A stretch of DNA of 64,000 bases, from assembly GCA_947497585.1 (NCBI GenBank), contig CANMHG010000003.1, positions 186,001 through 250,000 of the forward strand, read 5' to 3'. This document shows, in pieces, positions 17,760 to 27,260 of this stretch. This DNA comes from an uncultured Bacillaceae bacterium (GTDB lineage Bacteria; Bacillota; Bacilli; Bacillales; Bacillaceae_L). Under the pieces are notes generated by a model. It was not told the DNA's origin. It did no database searches and saw only the letters and a list, made by a program, of their open reading frames with translations. Position numbers and translations under genes: made by a program. Numbering within the stretch: position 1 is the stretch's first letter; every line of letters begins with the position of its first letter.

Positions 17760-20140
17760 TATTCTTTATGTTCCTCCATTTCTTGCATTTGGATTTCCCA
17801 ATGCTTAACATATGCTAGGAAGGATCTGCTAATAGTAGAGTCCAAGTCTCTTAATAAATGATTGAACTCCTCAAATGCATCAAATTCATATAAGCGATAT
17901 GGGTCTTCTTGCCCGTAACTTCTCATGCTTATTCCTTCTTTTAGTACGTTCATTACTTCAATATGAGGAATCCACTTAGAGTCTAGTTCACGTAGCATCA
18001 TGCTTTTAATTTGCTTCTGGAAGTCTAGGTCTTTTTCAATATCTTTAAGTTCATTAACGTATTTATCATAAGCATCCGTAATTATTTTTTGAATTGCTTC
18101 TTTTTCGATACCGGTAAGGTCCTCTTGCTTCACATCTAAATTATGGATAGATAGGGTCAATTCCTCATATAATCCGGCAATATTCCATTCTTCAAACAAT
18201 TCTTCTTCAAGGCAATACTTTTCAACCAGGTCGTTTAAGTGTTTTTTAATATGTTCAAGGACATCAGGAAGGACAATTTCTGTTTCTAGCAGTACATTAC
18301 GTTTTTTATAAATGACTTTCCTTTGTTGATCTACCACATCATCCAATTTAAGAAGGTGTGATCGAGCAGAGAAGTGAGCTCCTTCGACTGTTTCTTGAAC
18401 CTTACGAACAAATTTAATAGGATCTGGAGATATAACTAATCCTTCTTCATTTGCTTTCAGTTTCTTCTTCCATCTATCTAACTCTTCAAGGTCATATGCA
18501 TTAAATAAGTCATCTTCTAATGAGATAATGAATTGAGTAGAACCTGGATCGCCTTGTCTACCGGTACGTCCTCGTAATTGCATATCGATACGTGCACTTT
18601 CATGTTTTTCTGTGCCAATTATATGAAGACCACCCAACTCAGCTACGCCTTCACCTAACGTGATATCTGTTCCACGACCAGCCATGTTAGTAGCGAGCAT
18701 CACTTGTCCTTTTTGTCCTGCAGTTGCTATAAGTTTTGCTTCATCTTCAACTGTTTTAGCATTAAGTATTCGATGCTCAATCTTAGCTTTCTTTAGATGC
18801 TCAGAGAGTTTTTCAGATTGTTCAATTGAGGTAGTCCCAATTAATACTGGGCGTCCATTTTTATGATGTTGGGCAACTTCTTGGACAATTCGTTTTACTT
18901 TGTCCTCTTTTTTTGCATAAACGATATCTTCCAAATCAATACGAATACGTGGTTTGTTTGTTGGAATTGTTACAACGTTAATTCCGTACGTGTCTAAAAA
19001 TTCTCTCTTAGCAGGTGTTGCACTTCCAGTCATTCCACATAAAGTTTGATACATTCTGAAATAGTTCTGAACAGTAATTGTAGCTTGAGTGTCGTTTTCC
19101 TCTTTAACTACTACACCCTCTTTTGCTTCAATTGCTTGGTGTAGACCTTCGCTAAATGTACGTCCTTCCATGATACGACCAGTAAATTGGTCAACTAACA
19201 GAATATCATTGCCACGAACAATATAATCTACATCTTTTCTCATTACTACAGCAGCACGAAGAGATTGCATTAAATGATGAAGTAATTCTCTATGTTCTGC
19301 GTCATAAAGATTTTCCAATCCAAACGCGTCTTCAACAGACTTAGCGCCTGCTTCAGCTAAAACAATTTGCTTTGTTTCTGGATAAAATTCATAGTCCACA
19401 TCTTTTGTAAATGTTTTTACAATTTCTGCTGTTACATAAAAAAGTTCAGTTGATAGATTTGATTTGTTTGCAATAATTAATGGTGTTCTTGCTTCATCAA
19501 TAAGGATAGAGTCGATTTCATCAACAATCGCATAATGAAGTGAGCGTTGAACTTTTTCTTCCGCATTATGAACCATATTATCTCTTAAGTAATCAAACCC
19601 AAATTCTGTCCCTGTACCATAAGTAATGTCAGCGTTATAGGCCTCTACTTTTTCGAAAGGGGAGATTTGAGAAATATTTAGGCCAACTTTAAGGCCAAGG
19701 AATTCATGTATTTTTCCCATTGTTTCATAGTCACGTCTTGCTAAATATTCATTAGCAGTTATGATATGAACACCTTTTCCTTGAAGGGCATGTAAGTAGC
19801 TTGGTAAAGTGGCTACCAATGTTTTCCCTTCCCCGGTTTGCATCTCAGCAATGTCACCGTTATGTAGTACTAGGCCACCAATCATCTGGACGTCATAGTG
19901 ACGCAGACCGAGTACCCTTTTCGATGCTTCCCGTACCACCGCAAACGCAACTTCCTTAATATCATCCAGGGTTTTACCTTCTTGCAACTTTTGCTTAAAA
20001 TGAGCAGTAGAGCTCATTAGTTCCTCATCTGATAGCCTTGAGATTTCTTCCTCTAACGCATTTATTTTTTCAACATGTTTTGTTAATTTATGAACCTCTC
20101 TAGAACCTTCATCAAAGATACGTTTCATCATCGCTAACAT
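17759..20140 (-). CDS. secA2: Accessory preprotein translocase ATPase SecA2
   Basis: 793 aa with all core SecA parts: Walker [13 protein letters not shown]-type DEIDSIL, preprotein cross-linking domain, ATP-binding domain 2 ([20 protein letters not shown]) and helical scaffold. It ends at MQEMEEHKE with no C-terminal Cys-rich zinc tail, shorter than typical ~840-aa housekeeping SecA. The pairing with slaP makes SecA2 the better call. In B. anthracis SecA2 is needed for S-layer protein export. Start has AGGAGCG upstream; an extended -10 TGTTATAAT lies ~35 bp upstream on the minus strand. I infer that the S-layer protein and possibly the SbsC-module enzymes around it are its cargo. Confidence 0.9.
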   Translation of the reverse strand: MLAMMKRIFDEGSREVHKLTKHVEKINALEEEISRLSDEELMSSTAHFKQKLQEGKTLDDIKEVAFAVVREASKRVLGLRHYDVQMIGGLVLHNGDIAEMQTGEGKTLVATLPSYLHALQGKGVHIITANEYLARRDYETMGKIHEFLGLKVGLNISQISPFEKVEAYNADITYGTGTEFGFDYLRDNMVHNAEEKVQRSLHYAIVDEIDSILIDEARTPLIIANKSNLSTELFYVTAEIVKTFTKDVDYEFYPETKQIVLAEAGAKSVEDAFGLENLYDAEHRELLHHLMQSLRAAVVMRKDVDYIVRGNDILLVDQFTGRIMEGRTFSEGLHQAIEAKEGVVVKEENDTQATITVQNYFRMYQTLCGMTGSATPAKREFLDTYGINVVTIPTNKPRIRIDLEDIVYAKKEDKVKRIVQEVAQHHKNGRPVLIGTTSIEQSEKLSEHLKKAKIEHRILNAKTVEDEAKLIATAGQKGQVMLATNMAGRGTDITLGEGVAELGGLHIIGTEKHESARIDMQLRGRTGRQGDPGSTQFIISLEDDLFNAYDLEELDRWKKKLKANEEGLVISPDPIKFVRKVQETVEGAHFSARSHLLKLDDVVDQQRKVIYKKRNVLLETEIVLPDVLEHIKKHLNDLVEKYCLEEELFEEWNIAGLYEELTLSIHNLDVKQEDLTGIEKEAIQKIITDAYDKYVNELKDIEKDLDFQKQIKSMMLRELDSKWIPHIEVMNVLKEGISMRSYGQEDPYRLYEFDAFEEFNHLLRDLDSTISRSFLAYVKHWEIQMQEMEEHKE

Positions 20141-20172
20141 TAAGCTCGCTCCTACCTATAGATTCTCGTCAA

Positions 20173-20181
20173 ATTATAACA
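20173..20181 (-). promoter_or_regulatory. Extended -10 promoter of secA2-slaP
   Basis: Minus-strand TGTTATAAT lies 33 bp upstream of the secA2 ATG. No matching -35 is seen at 16-18 bp. Confidence 0.4.
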
Positions 20182-20234
20182 TAGTCATCTAATTTTATCA
20201 TTTTTTGTCAGTCTATTAATATGTTAAATCCTGC

Positions 20235-20264
20235 TAAAAAAGACACCATGTAAATATGGTGCCT
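20235..20264 (-). terminator. Rho-independent terminator (minus)
   Basis: On the minus strand GGCACCAT pairs with ATGGTGTC (one mismatch), then TTTTTT. It closes the propeller gene and lies ahead of secA2. Confidence 0.85.
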
Positions 20265-20275
20265 TAATCAAGTTC

Positions 20276-22249
20276 TTAATTTGTCGAATACTTCCAAAGG
20301 TCTGCCTGATTTCTAAAATAAAGGTCGCCGTTATGATCCTGAGCCAGGTCATACGCTTCACTTTCTTTTAATATAGTATGGTTTAAACTTATAGGGTCAA
20401 TCTGAAGAAGTCTACCTTCCACTGTTGCATACACATAACCATCTTTTCCAACGAGCATATTAGCATTTTTTAGGCGTCCTGAGATTGTAGAGAGAATCTC
20501 TTTCCATCTAATACTATCGTCTTGTGGATTATAAACAAAGAGCGTCCCGTTTGCCCATCCCCAAATTGTTTCGTACGGTCCATGTATCAATCCTGTCACT
20601 AGACTAGAATTGACAGGGAGTGGGATAATCTCTTTCTTTGAAGGATTATCAATAGGAAATCTGAATAATTTAGCTGTATACTTTGAAGCACTGTGATTAG
20701 AGAAAATAGATGTGCCTCCGTAGATATATCCGTTATGCTTTGCAAATGAAATAATACTTTGTTCAGGTATATAATTTTTAATCACTTTGTGTTCTTTTGA
20801 AATAGGATTGTATATCGCTAGAACTCCTGAATTAGTTTTATTGCCAGGGAATGTACCAACAAATAATTGATTAGAAGCCTCATCAGCAATCATGGCAGTT
20901 GGTCGTTCTTGGCCGACTTGTTCTAATCTAAATAATTCTATAGGATTTGAAAAGTCCCAAGGTTGTTCTAAATCATATTCAAGTATACGAGCTTTCGGAT
21001 ATCCACCAAAGTATAATTTACCATTAAGAAAGGCCATAGATTCCACTTGGCTTATTCCTTTTAAATCCTGTGAGTTCCCCGTTATTGTATCGTAAATCCC
21101 TAAGCCCCCGGACATATAACCATTAACGAAAATTTGACCACCATCTAGACTTTCAATCATTGTGTGCAGAGTGATTGGCTGACCAGGTAAGGCTAATTTT
21201 TTTACGGTATGATTTCCAGAAGATATATTGTATATAAAGTAATTACCGTGATTATCAAGAAGACCTACTAATGACAGCCCATCTTTGAATTGAACAAAAT
21301 TTAGGGACAAAGCTGAAGTCCCCTCGGGGATTTTTGCGCCAAGTTCATTCGATTTTTGGGTAAGTAGATTATAATCATAAAGTGATCCTTTAAATGAATA
21401 ATAAACACTTTGACCATTAGGAGATACTGGAGAAACTCCTCTAGAATCAGCTGGAAATTCATCAACTAATGTATTTGTAGTCGTATCAAATACAGCAATT
21501 TTATTACTAGGATACATACGTGCAAATAACTTGTTACCTGCTATATCTAAGTCCGAAATAAATTTTTCATTTGCATATTTTTTAGGCAAGAAATTACGTT
21601 TTAGTCCTGTGATGAGATCCATTTCTACTAATTCTGCATTAGATCCAACCCCAAGATAAACACTATTTCTTGGTTTAAAATATTTAACTGACTTTACAAA
21701 TTCTTTCTTGTCTATAATCTGTCCATAGTTAATTAGTTCATCTGTTGTTGTTGAAAGTCCAAAAACTGCTCCTCCGTATGCGGAACCTGCGAAAAGTATA
21801 TTGTCCTCTACATCGATATCTAAAATTGCTGTATCTTTTGGATTCTCTAATTTATTCCCATGGTTTTTGAAGACATCAGTATTTGGGTCATAGCTATAAA
21901 CAGAACCGTTATTTGTTCCACCAACCCATAGTACTTGATTTTCATCAACATCAAGACCCGTAGCGCTTGTAGATTCTTCAAGGGTTAAAGACCTTACAAG
22001 CTTCTCTGTGTTTAAATCAATGACTGCTACTACAGTTGGAGTACCGTGAAGGATAACGTACATAAGTGGCGTACCTTTCGAGTCAGAACCAGTAGTTGCA
22101 GTTAAGGCCGAGGATGTGAAAACCTGAGGGCCAATTTTTGTAAACTTTGAATCGTTGACAATCGTATCGTTGTTGTTTTCAAAAGCGAATGTACTATTAC
22201 TAGAAAAAATAAAGATTGAAATAAAAAGAAACACTACTAGTTTTTTCAT
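20276..22249 (-). CDS. Secreted beta-propeller protein
   Basis: 657 aa. Signal peptide to ~23 (STFAF). The rest is a string of blade-like repeats (LWVGGTNNGSVYSYDPNTD, LFAGSAYGGAVFGLS, LYFGGYPKARILEYD, VYATVEGRLLQIDP), consistent with one or two seven-bladed propellers of the YVTN/WD40/PQQ-like type. No enzyme motif is visible. Such proteins usually scaffold or bind ligands; here the partner may be wall or S-layer material. The propeller half of the protease at 11770 is similar in style. It is divergent from the SbsC-module gene at 22464. Confidence 0.7.
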   Translation of the reverse strand: MKKLVVFLFISIFIFSSNSTFAFENNNDTIVNDSKFTKIGPQVFTSSALTATTGSDSKGTPLMYVILHGTPTVVAVIDLNTEKLVRSLTLEESTSATGLDVDENQVLWVGGTNNGSVYSYDPNTDVFKNHGNKLENPKDTAILDIDVEDNILFAGSAYGGAVFGLSTTTDELINYGQIIDKKEFVKSVKYFKPRNSVYLGVGSNAELVEMDLITGLKRNFLPKKYANEKFISDLDIAGNKLFARMYPSNKIAVFDTTTNTLVDEFPADSRGVSPVSPNGQSVYYSFKGSLYDYNLLTQKSNELGAKIPEGTSALSLNFVQFKDGLSLVGLLDNHGNYFIYNISSGNHTVKKLALPGQPITLHTMIESLDGGQIFVNGYMSGGLGIYDTITGNSQDLKGISQVESMAFLNGKLYFGGYPKARILEYDLEQPWDFSNPIELFRLEQVGQERPTAMIADEASNQLFVGTFPGNKTNSGVLAIYNPISKEHKVIKNYIPEQSIISFAKHNGYIYGGTSIFSNHSASKYTAKLFRFPIDNPSKKEIIPLPVNSSLVTGLIHGPYETIWGWANGTLFVYNPQDDSIRWKEILSTISGRLKNANMLVGKDGYVYATVEGRLLQIDPISLNHTILKESEAYDLAQDHNGDLYFRNQADLWKYSTN

Positions 22250-22391
22250 ATGTCTGTACCTCGTGTTTATTAATTAGATTTATATTATTTACCAATAACA
22301 ATCATAACATAAAACAAACATTTTGTTTCCAGAAAGTGCTACATTTCTACTAATTTTCCAAAAATACTACGGAAATCTAGTAAACTTACCA

Positions 22392-22415
22392 ATATTAGGT
22401 ATAATGGTAATATAG
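22392..22415. promoter_or_regulatory. TTACCA...TGGTAA inverted repeat with TATAAT
   Basis: TTACCA and TGGTAA flank a segment containing TATAAT about 55 bp before the ATG at 22464. The TATAAT may be the -10 with the arms as an operator. Confidence 0.35.
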
Positions 22416-22463
22416 CGAATGTACATAAATACTTACAACTAGGTGAGAGGAGACTTATAGTAA

Positions 22464-23624
22464 ATGTTTCAAAAAGGTATAGTAATAGTTTTATTAGTTG
22501 TATTAATAGGAGTGTTACCCCAAGCTACCTATGCAACATCAGAAAATATTTATGAAGAAGAAAAATTATTAATGGATGCTCACGCACTGGTTTTACAAGC
22601 AGAGAGTTTCGCGGGTTCATTAAGATGGGCAATATCTATAGAGGGAACTGCTGATGGAAGGACGATTCCGTGGGGTTTTTATAATGGAGCAGTAACTTCT
22701 TATAAAGCGGCAAAACAAGCACTGACTCTGCTCCCTAATAGCCCTGAGAAAGAGCAATTAATTAATAGACTAGAGGCAAATGTATACACCCTAATTAGTA
22801 CTGAAAAAGGAAATGTTGGGCGTGCAGTAGCGTATATTGATGCTGTAAGTGCAGGTCTTAAGATTGATAAGGCAAGGGTAGCGCTTGAGGGGAAGTTATC
22901 GAATAATATATTGGATGATGAAGCTGAACGTTTATATCATTCCTTATCTAATGAGATTAAAAAGCAAGCCTATTTATTAGATCGTGTATATGGAAAAACG
23001 ACAAGAGATTTTATTCGTGATCAATATAAGTATTCGGCTGAAGCGGTTAAAACCAAATTGCTTTATCCTATATCAATAAAAATGAGTTTAGATAACGCAT
23101 CCAATTTCACTGAAATGAAGGATTTTAGACAAGCTTCTGATAATCTTAAAAGTGCATCTGAATTAATGAGAACTGGAATAATAAGAGGTTTTCTTGAGAG
23201 AAATCCAGCTCCTATAAGTATACAAGGACATCTTGAAACGCGTTATAAGCTTTTGGTCAATGAGATCCCAATGTTCATGATGTTTTCGTTAATTGATAAG
23301 GACTCAGGAGTAAACTTTAGTGAAATATATAAAGGAAGAAATTATACAAATACATCATCTGAAATATTAAATGAAGCAGATGAAATTGTTATTCGGTTAT
23401 TTGAAAGGGCAGCATTTTCAGAAGTAGTAGTAAGGAGTGGTTTAACACAAAGTGAATTTACAGTAAAAGACTTTAATAACTACGATATAACGATTAATCT
23501 AAATGAATTCAAGAACTCAGTGTTAAGCCAACAGCTTGATAGCTTATCTCTAAAAATAAAGATAACTGATGACGCTGGAAACATAAGAGAGCAAAGCTAT
23601 CACTATAATGTTTTGAGTCAGTGA
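22464..23624 (+). CDS. Secreted protein with SbsC-like wall-binding module
   Basis: 386 aa. Signal peptide to ~25 (ATYAT). Residues ~38-240 are the SbsC-like module, closest in wording to SbsC itself (SNEIKKQAYLLDRVYGKTTRDFIRD, then PISIKMSLDNA). It shares WAISIEG-(T/S)-DG with the transglycosylase at 15271. The C-terminal ~140 residues (FMMFSLIDKDSGVNFSEIYKGRN onward) are unrecognised, with predicted beta structure. ATG has GAGAGGAGA ~11 nt upstream. It is probably an extracellular wall-polymer-bound protein; no catalytic motif is seen. Confidence 0.7.
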   Translation: MFQKGIVIVLLVVLIGVLPQATYATSENIYEEEKLLMDAHALVLQAESFAGSLRWAISIEGTADGRTIPWGFYNGAVTSYKAAKQALTLLPNSPEKEQLINRLEANVYTLISTEKGNVGRAVAYIDAVSAGLKIDKARVALEGKLSNNILDDEAERLYHSLSNEIKKQAYLLDRVYGKTTRDFIRDQYKYSAEAVKTKLLYPISIKMSLDNASNFTEMKDFRQASDNLKSASELMRTGIIRGFLERNPAPISIQGHLETRYKLLVNEIPMFMMFSLIDKDSGVNFSEIYKGRNYTNTSSEILNEADEIVIRLFERAAFSEVVVRSGLTQSEFTVKDFNNYDITINLNEFKNSVLSQQLDSLSLKIKITDDAGNIREQSYHYNVLSQ

Positions 23625-23627
23625 TTG

Positions 23628-23657
23628 AAGAATGGGAATCCCGTTCTTCTTTTTTTG
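23628..23657 (+). terminator. Rho-independent terminator
   Basis: AAGAATGGG-aat-CCCGTTCTT stem (one G-T/T-G position) followed by a long T run. Confidence 0.85.
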
Positions 23658-24006
23658 TTTTTTAAGTATCCCCATAATTCACAAATTGAAACGTACTATT
23701 TACATAGTAAGAAATAATTTCGGAACCAGTTAGCCAACGTAACTTATTGAATATAAATTACGACTGTTTTTATTGTAGCAGGAAAAATTAGGGGTGAATG
23801 GAAAGGAAAAAAAGATGTATATTTCTATCTTATTGTTGATTATGTTCTAATTCGGGAAGGTTAAACAATATCCTCGTTGAAACTTCATTGTTTTACATGG
23901 TGCGACACGAATTTCACAAAAAAAATCATTGATTTCCTACACTTATGTGTTAAGATATGAATGTTGTGGGTAAGCTATTAAATTTACACGAAAAAGGTGA
24001 TAACTA
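23658..24006. other. 350-bp upstream region of tagO
   Basis: No gene is supported. It holds the TACTAT/ATAGTA inverted repeat at 23694-23709 and the tagO promoter near 23929. An 11-codon ORF at 23816 has an SD-like AAAGGA but is too short to call. Confidence 0.5.
23929..23956 (+). promoter_or_regulatory. Sigma-A type promoter of tagO
   Basis: TTGATT (23929-23934), 16 bp, TAAGAT (23951-23956). The predicted start is ~40 bp before the tagO ATG. Confidence 0.5.
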
Positions 24007-25086
24007 ATGAATACACAAATGATATTCGCATTTTTTGCTGCTTTACTAACTGTATTGGTAGTTACACCAATTGTGATAAAGCTTGCTATTAAAATTGGTG
24101 CAGTAGACAAACCGAACGAGCGTAAGGTACATGAGAAATTAATGCCTCGCCTAGGTGGTTTAGCCATTTTTATGGGTGTTATTGCAGGTTACTTTGCAGG
24201 TGGGGTATACAACGAGAAAGTAACTGGAATTACAGTTGGAGCACTATTAATTATTGTTATTGGTATCCTTGATGATAAATATGAACTTTCAGCAAAAGTA
24301 AAATTTGCTGGTCAAATAATTGTTGCAGGTTTAGTTGTAGGTAGTGGACTAACGATTGAATTTTTAACGATTCCGTTTGTTGGAACATTTGATTTAGGAT
24401 TATGGACTTATCCAATCACGATCTTCTGGATTGTAGCGATTACAAATGCAATTAACTTAATTGATGGTCTAGATGGCTTATCAGCTGGAATTTCAGCAAT
24501 CAGTATCGCAACAATTGCTGTTATGGCGGCATTAGCTGGTAAAGGTCTTATCTTAACACTTTCATTGATCTTACTAGGAGCTATTATTGGTTTCTTATTT
24601 TATAATTTCCACCCAGCTAAAATCTTTATGGGTGATACAGGTGCACTTTTCTTAGGTTATGCAATTTCAATTTTATCTCTGTTAGGACTATATAAAAGTG
24701 TTACTTTATTCAGTTTTATCGTACCAATCATTATACTAGGAGTACCGATATTTGATACAACCTATGCAATCATTCGTCGATTAGTGAACAAAAGACCAAT
24801 ATCTTCACCAGATAAATCACATTTACATCACAGATTACTTGCATTAGGCCTTTCACACCGTAACACAGTACTTGTGATCTATGCTTTAGGTATTCTGTTT
24901 AGTGTAAGTGCAATTGTCTTCTCAGAATCTACACTATGGGGATCAATCATAATTATTTTCGGTTTATTACTAATTACTGAAGTTGTTGCAGAAATGATTG
25001 GACTTGTTCATGAGAAATATCGACCAGTCCTAGGCCTTTATAGAAAAGTTGTAGGAGTACGAAAAGTCTCTGGAAGACAAAATTAA
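24007..25086 (+). CDS. tagO: Undecaprenyl-phosphate GlcNAc-1-phosphate transferase TagO
   Basis: 359 aa, multi-spanning membrane protein of the MraY/WecA/TagO family. It transfers GlcNAc-1-P from UDP-GlcNAc to undecaprenyl phosphate, the first step of wall glycopolymers. Visible motifs: DKPNERKVH with PRLGG near residue 40-55, the Asp-rich LIDGLDGLSAG, FMGDTGALFLGY, and the HLHHRLLALG loop. Length matches B. subtilis TagO (358 aa). SD AAAGGTGAT. It has its own promoter and terminator, so it can serve several polymers. Here it stands at the head of the polymer cluster and probably primes the secondary cell wall polymer and any teichoic acid. Confidence 0.93.
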   Translation: MNTQMIFAFFAALLTVLVVTPIVIKLAIKIGAVDKPNERKVHEKLMPRLGGLAIFMGVIAGYFAGGVYNEKVTGITVGALLIIVIGILDDKYELSAKVKFAGQIIVAGLVVGSGLTIEFLTIPFVGTFDLGLWTYPITIFWIVAITNAINLIDGLDGLSAGISAISIATIAVMAALAGKGLILTLSLILLGAIIGFLFYNFHPAKIFMGDTGALFLGYAISILSLLGLYKSVTLFSFIVPIIILGVPIFDTTYAIIRRLVNKRPISSPDKSHLHHRLLALGLSHRNTVLVIYALGILFSVSAIVFSESTLWGSIIIIFGLLLITEVVAEMIGLVHEKYRPVLGLYRKVVGVRKVSGRQN

Positions 25087-25116
25087 AATCAATGTCTTAC
25101 CTAATAAATGATTAGT

Positions 25117-25152
25117 AACCGTTTGTGACATACTGTTACAAACGGTTTTTTT
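25117..25152 (+). terminator. Rho-independent terminator of tagO
   Basis: AACCGTTTGT (25117-25126) pairs with ACAAACGGTT (25138-25147), then TTTTT. Confidence 0.9.
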
Positions 25153-25192
25153 AATGTCTTAAAACTGTAACATAATTTCATACGTCATATTA

Positions 25193-25220
25193 TTACATAG
25201 TACGCGTAAACTGTTATAAT
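25193..25220 (+). promoter_or_regulatory. Promoter of the polysaccharide operon (extended -10)
   Basis: TTACAT (25193-25198), 16 bp, TATAAT (25215-25220) preceded by TGT, giving an extended -10. A TTGACA at 25258 has no partner at normal spacing. It drives the ~15-kb cluster starting at 25320. Confidence 0.45.
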
Positions 25221-25319
25221 GATTATCGAAGATTGTCAAAAAAGATAACTATATATTTGACAATTTGTGTTAAACTATACGTGTTATTAACTCTCAAACT
25301 TTATTGGAGGAATTTTCAA

Positions 25320-26432
25320 ATGAAAGTACCTATGTTAGACCTAAGCGAACAGTATCAAGAACTAAAATCTGAGGTATTAGCTGCCCTTGATGAGGTTATG
25401 AGCTCTTCTCGCTTTATTTTAGGTGATCATGTAAAAAAATTAGAAACTGATGTTGCTACATATAGTAATGTGAAACATGGTATTGGATGTGGAAATGGTA
25501 GTGATGCTATACATATTGCACTACAAGCCGCTGGGGTAGGACCTGGTGATGAAGTTATTACAACTCCATTTACATTCTTTGCAACAGGTGGTGCTGTAGC
25601 ACGTGCTGGTGCTAAACCTGTTTATGTTGATATTGATCCTGTGACATTTAATATTGACCCTTCAAAAATAGAAGCGGCGATTACACCAAATACAAAAGCA
25701 ATTATTCCTGTTCATTTATATGGTCAAATGGCTGATATGGATCCAATTGTTGAAATTGCTAAAAAACATAATCTTGTGATTGTAGAAGATGCTGCCCAAG
25801 CAATTGGTGCGAAATATAAAGGTAAAAGTGTTGGTGAGTTAGGAACTGCTGCTACATATAGTTTCTTCCCAACTAAAAACTTAGGTGCGTATGGTGACGG
25901 TGGTATGATCGTTACAAATGATGATGAACTTGCTGAGAAAATGTCAGTTATCCGTGTACACGGAAGTAAGCCTAAATATTATCATCATGTACTAGGTTAC
26001 AACAGTCGTCTTGATGAGCTCCAAGCTGCAGTTTTGAATGTGAAGTTCCCCCACCTAGATAAGTGGAGCACTCTTCGTCGTGAAAAAGCAGAAACGTATA
26101 CTCAATTACTAAATGAGGCACTTGGCGAAAAGGTGGTAACACCAGTTGAAGTTGAAGGAAATTATCACGTATTCCATCAGTACACAATTCGTGTGCCACA
26201 ACGTGATGAATTACAAAAATATTTAAATGAGCAAGGTGTGCAAACAATGGTATATTACCCACTACCATTACACGTGCAACCAGTGTTCAAGGATTTAGGT
26301 TATAAAGAGGGCGATTTCCCTGAATCTGAAAAAGCAGCAAGTGAAGCAATTTCACTCCCAATGTTCCCAGAATTAAAGCAAGAACAACAAGAATACGTTG
26401 TTTCTAAAATTGTGGAGTTTTTTAAGAAATAA
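25320..26432 (+). CDS. DegT/WbpE-type aminotransferase (UDP-sugar 3-amination)
   Basis: 370 aa. ATG at 25320 follows TTGGAGG; the longer frame from 25233 lacks an SD. DegT/DnrJ/EryC1 family, PLP-dependent: GCGNGSDAIHIAL near the start, EDAAQAIGA, and Lys186 in PTKNLGAYGDGG as Schiff-base Lys. With the dehydrogenase, oxidoreductase, acetyltransferase and 2-epimerase in the same operon it fits WbpE, which converts UDP-3-keto-GlcNAcA to UDP-GlcNAc3NA. The reaction is inferred from context, since family members differ in substrate. An A/T-armed hairpin follows. Confidence 0.85.
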   Translation: MKVPMLDLSEQYQELKSEVLAALDEVMSSSRFILGDHVKKLETDVATYSNVKHGIGCGNGSDAIHIALQAAGVGPGDEVITTPFTFFATGGAVARAGAKPVYVDIDPVTFNIDPSKIEAAITPNTKAIIPVHLYGQMADMDPIVEIAKKHNLVIVEDAAQAIGAKYKGKSVGELGTAATYSFFPTKNLGAYGDGGMIVTNDDELAEKMSVIRVHGSKPKYYHHVLGYNSRLDELQAAVLNVKFPHLDKWSTLRREKAETYTQLLNEALGEKVVTPVEVEGNYHVFHQYTIRVPQRDELQKYLNEQGVQTMVYYPLPLHVQPVFKDLGYKEGDFPESEKAASEAISLPMFPELKQEQQEYVVSKIVEFFKK

Positions 26433-26442
26433 TGAGTTAAGA

Positions 26443-26482
26443 AAAGAGAACGTCGCCTAGATGATTTGGGGACGTTTTCTTT
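26443..26482 (+). terminator. Hairpin between aminotransferase and wzz (attenuator-like)
   Basis: AAAGAGAACGTC (26443-26454) pairs with GACGTTTTCTTT (26471-26482), with an added CC/GG pair. The U-rich 3' arm makes a partial terminator likely. It would lower expression of the downstream genes. Confidence 0.55.
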
Positions 26483-26513
26483 CTTGCATATATATTTGAA
26501 AGTTGGTGCAGAA

Positions 26514-27260
26514 TTGTCTACACAAGAAAAACGTTTTGTCTTATACGAGTATTTATTATTTTTCTGGAGAAAAAAATGGGCGTTCGTTATTATCCCTGTT
26601 ATTATGATTGCCCTTGGTGCGTTAGCATCACAGATATTTTTAAAAGAAACGCCATATGAAGGAAAAGCTACCGTGTTCACGGGTTCGATTAAATCAAAAG
26701 GGGTAACAGATCCTGAAATCGTTGAAAGTAAGTATAGGGAATTTGTTACGGGTGGATTTGATGCTTATGTGGCGAGAGACAGCTATATTAGATTAACAAT
26801 CAATGGTGATAATGCAAAAACAATTGAGAGTGAACTTACTAAAGTTGCAGAATCTTTATTGAATGATCTACAAATACAGGCTGAGAACCGATTAAATAAT
26901 TCATCTAAATACGTTACAATTTTAGAGGAAAGAGCAGGGGCCTTAGAAAAGGCGCAAGCCATTTATGAAACACAATTAGCAAGAGTTGATTTGGAATTAG
27001 ATGAGCAGAACAACTATCGCGAACTTGCAGTTTGGACAAAAGCTCAAATTGCAGAAACGAATGCTACTCTTAACCGAGTTAGAGGTGACTTACTTTTCTT
27101 TGAGAAACCAGTTTTGGTTTCATCTACTGTTGGTAAAACAAATACACACTTAATAGAAAGCATGGCATTAGGTGCTATCTTAGGCTTATTAGCCACAGTT
27201 GCTTTATTAATATTATGGAAGTATTTATTTGATGCAAGGAGGTACTACGAGCATGATTAA
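26514..27260 (+). CDS. Wzz/CapA-type chain-length regulator
   Basis: 248 aa from TTG at 26514 (weak SD AAAGTTGGTG); a TTG at 26466 also in frame has no SD and lies in the hairpin. Architecture is that of polysaccharide co-polymerases: membrane segment at ~24-44 (FVIIPVIMIALGALASQIF), an extracellular coiled-coil region (~115-200), and a second membrane segment near the end (ESMALGAILGLLATVALLILW). There is no kinase domain. It sets chain length with the Wzy at 34460. The end overlaps the next gene by 8 nt, giving translational coupling. Confidence 0.8.
   Translation: MSTQEKRFVLYEYLLFFWRKKWAFVIIPVIMIALGALASQIFLKETPYEGKATVFTGSIKSKGVTDPEIVESKYREFVTGGFDAYVARDSYIRLTINGDNAKTIESELTKVAESLLNDLQIQAENRLNNSSKYVTILEERAGALEKAQAIYETQLARVDLELDEQNNYRELAVWTKAQIAETNATLNRVRGDLLFFEKPVLVSSTVGKTNTHLIESMALGAILGLLATVALLILWKYLFDARRYYEHD

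Noticed and set aside
17759..20140. Housekeeping SecA
   Set aside because: No C-terminal zinc tail, shorter length and coupling to slaP favour SecA2. A separate secA1 is expected elsewhere near prfB.
23816..23851. 11-codon leader-peptide-like ORF before tagO
   Set aside because: Too short, no attenuator hairpin follows, and the codons show no amino-acid run typical of leader control.
25258..25290. TTGACA at 25258 as the main operon promoter
   Set aside because: No -10 at 16-18 bp; the extended -10 at 25212-25220 is better.
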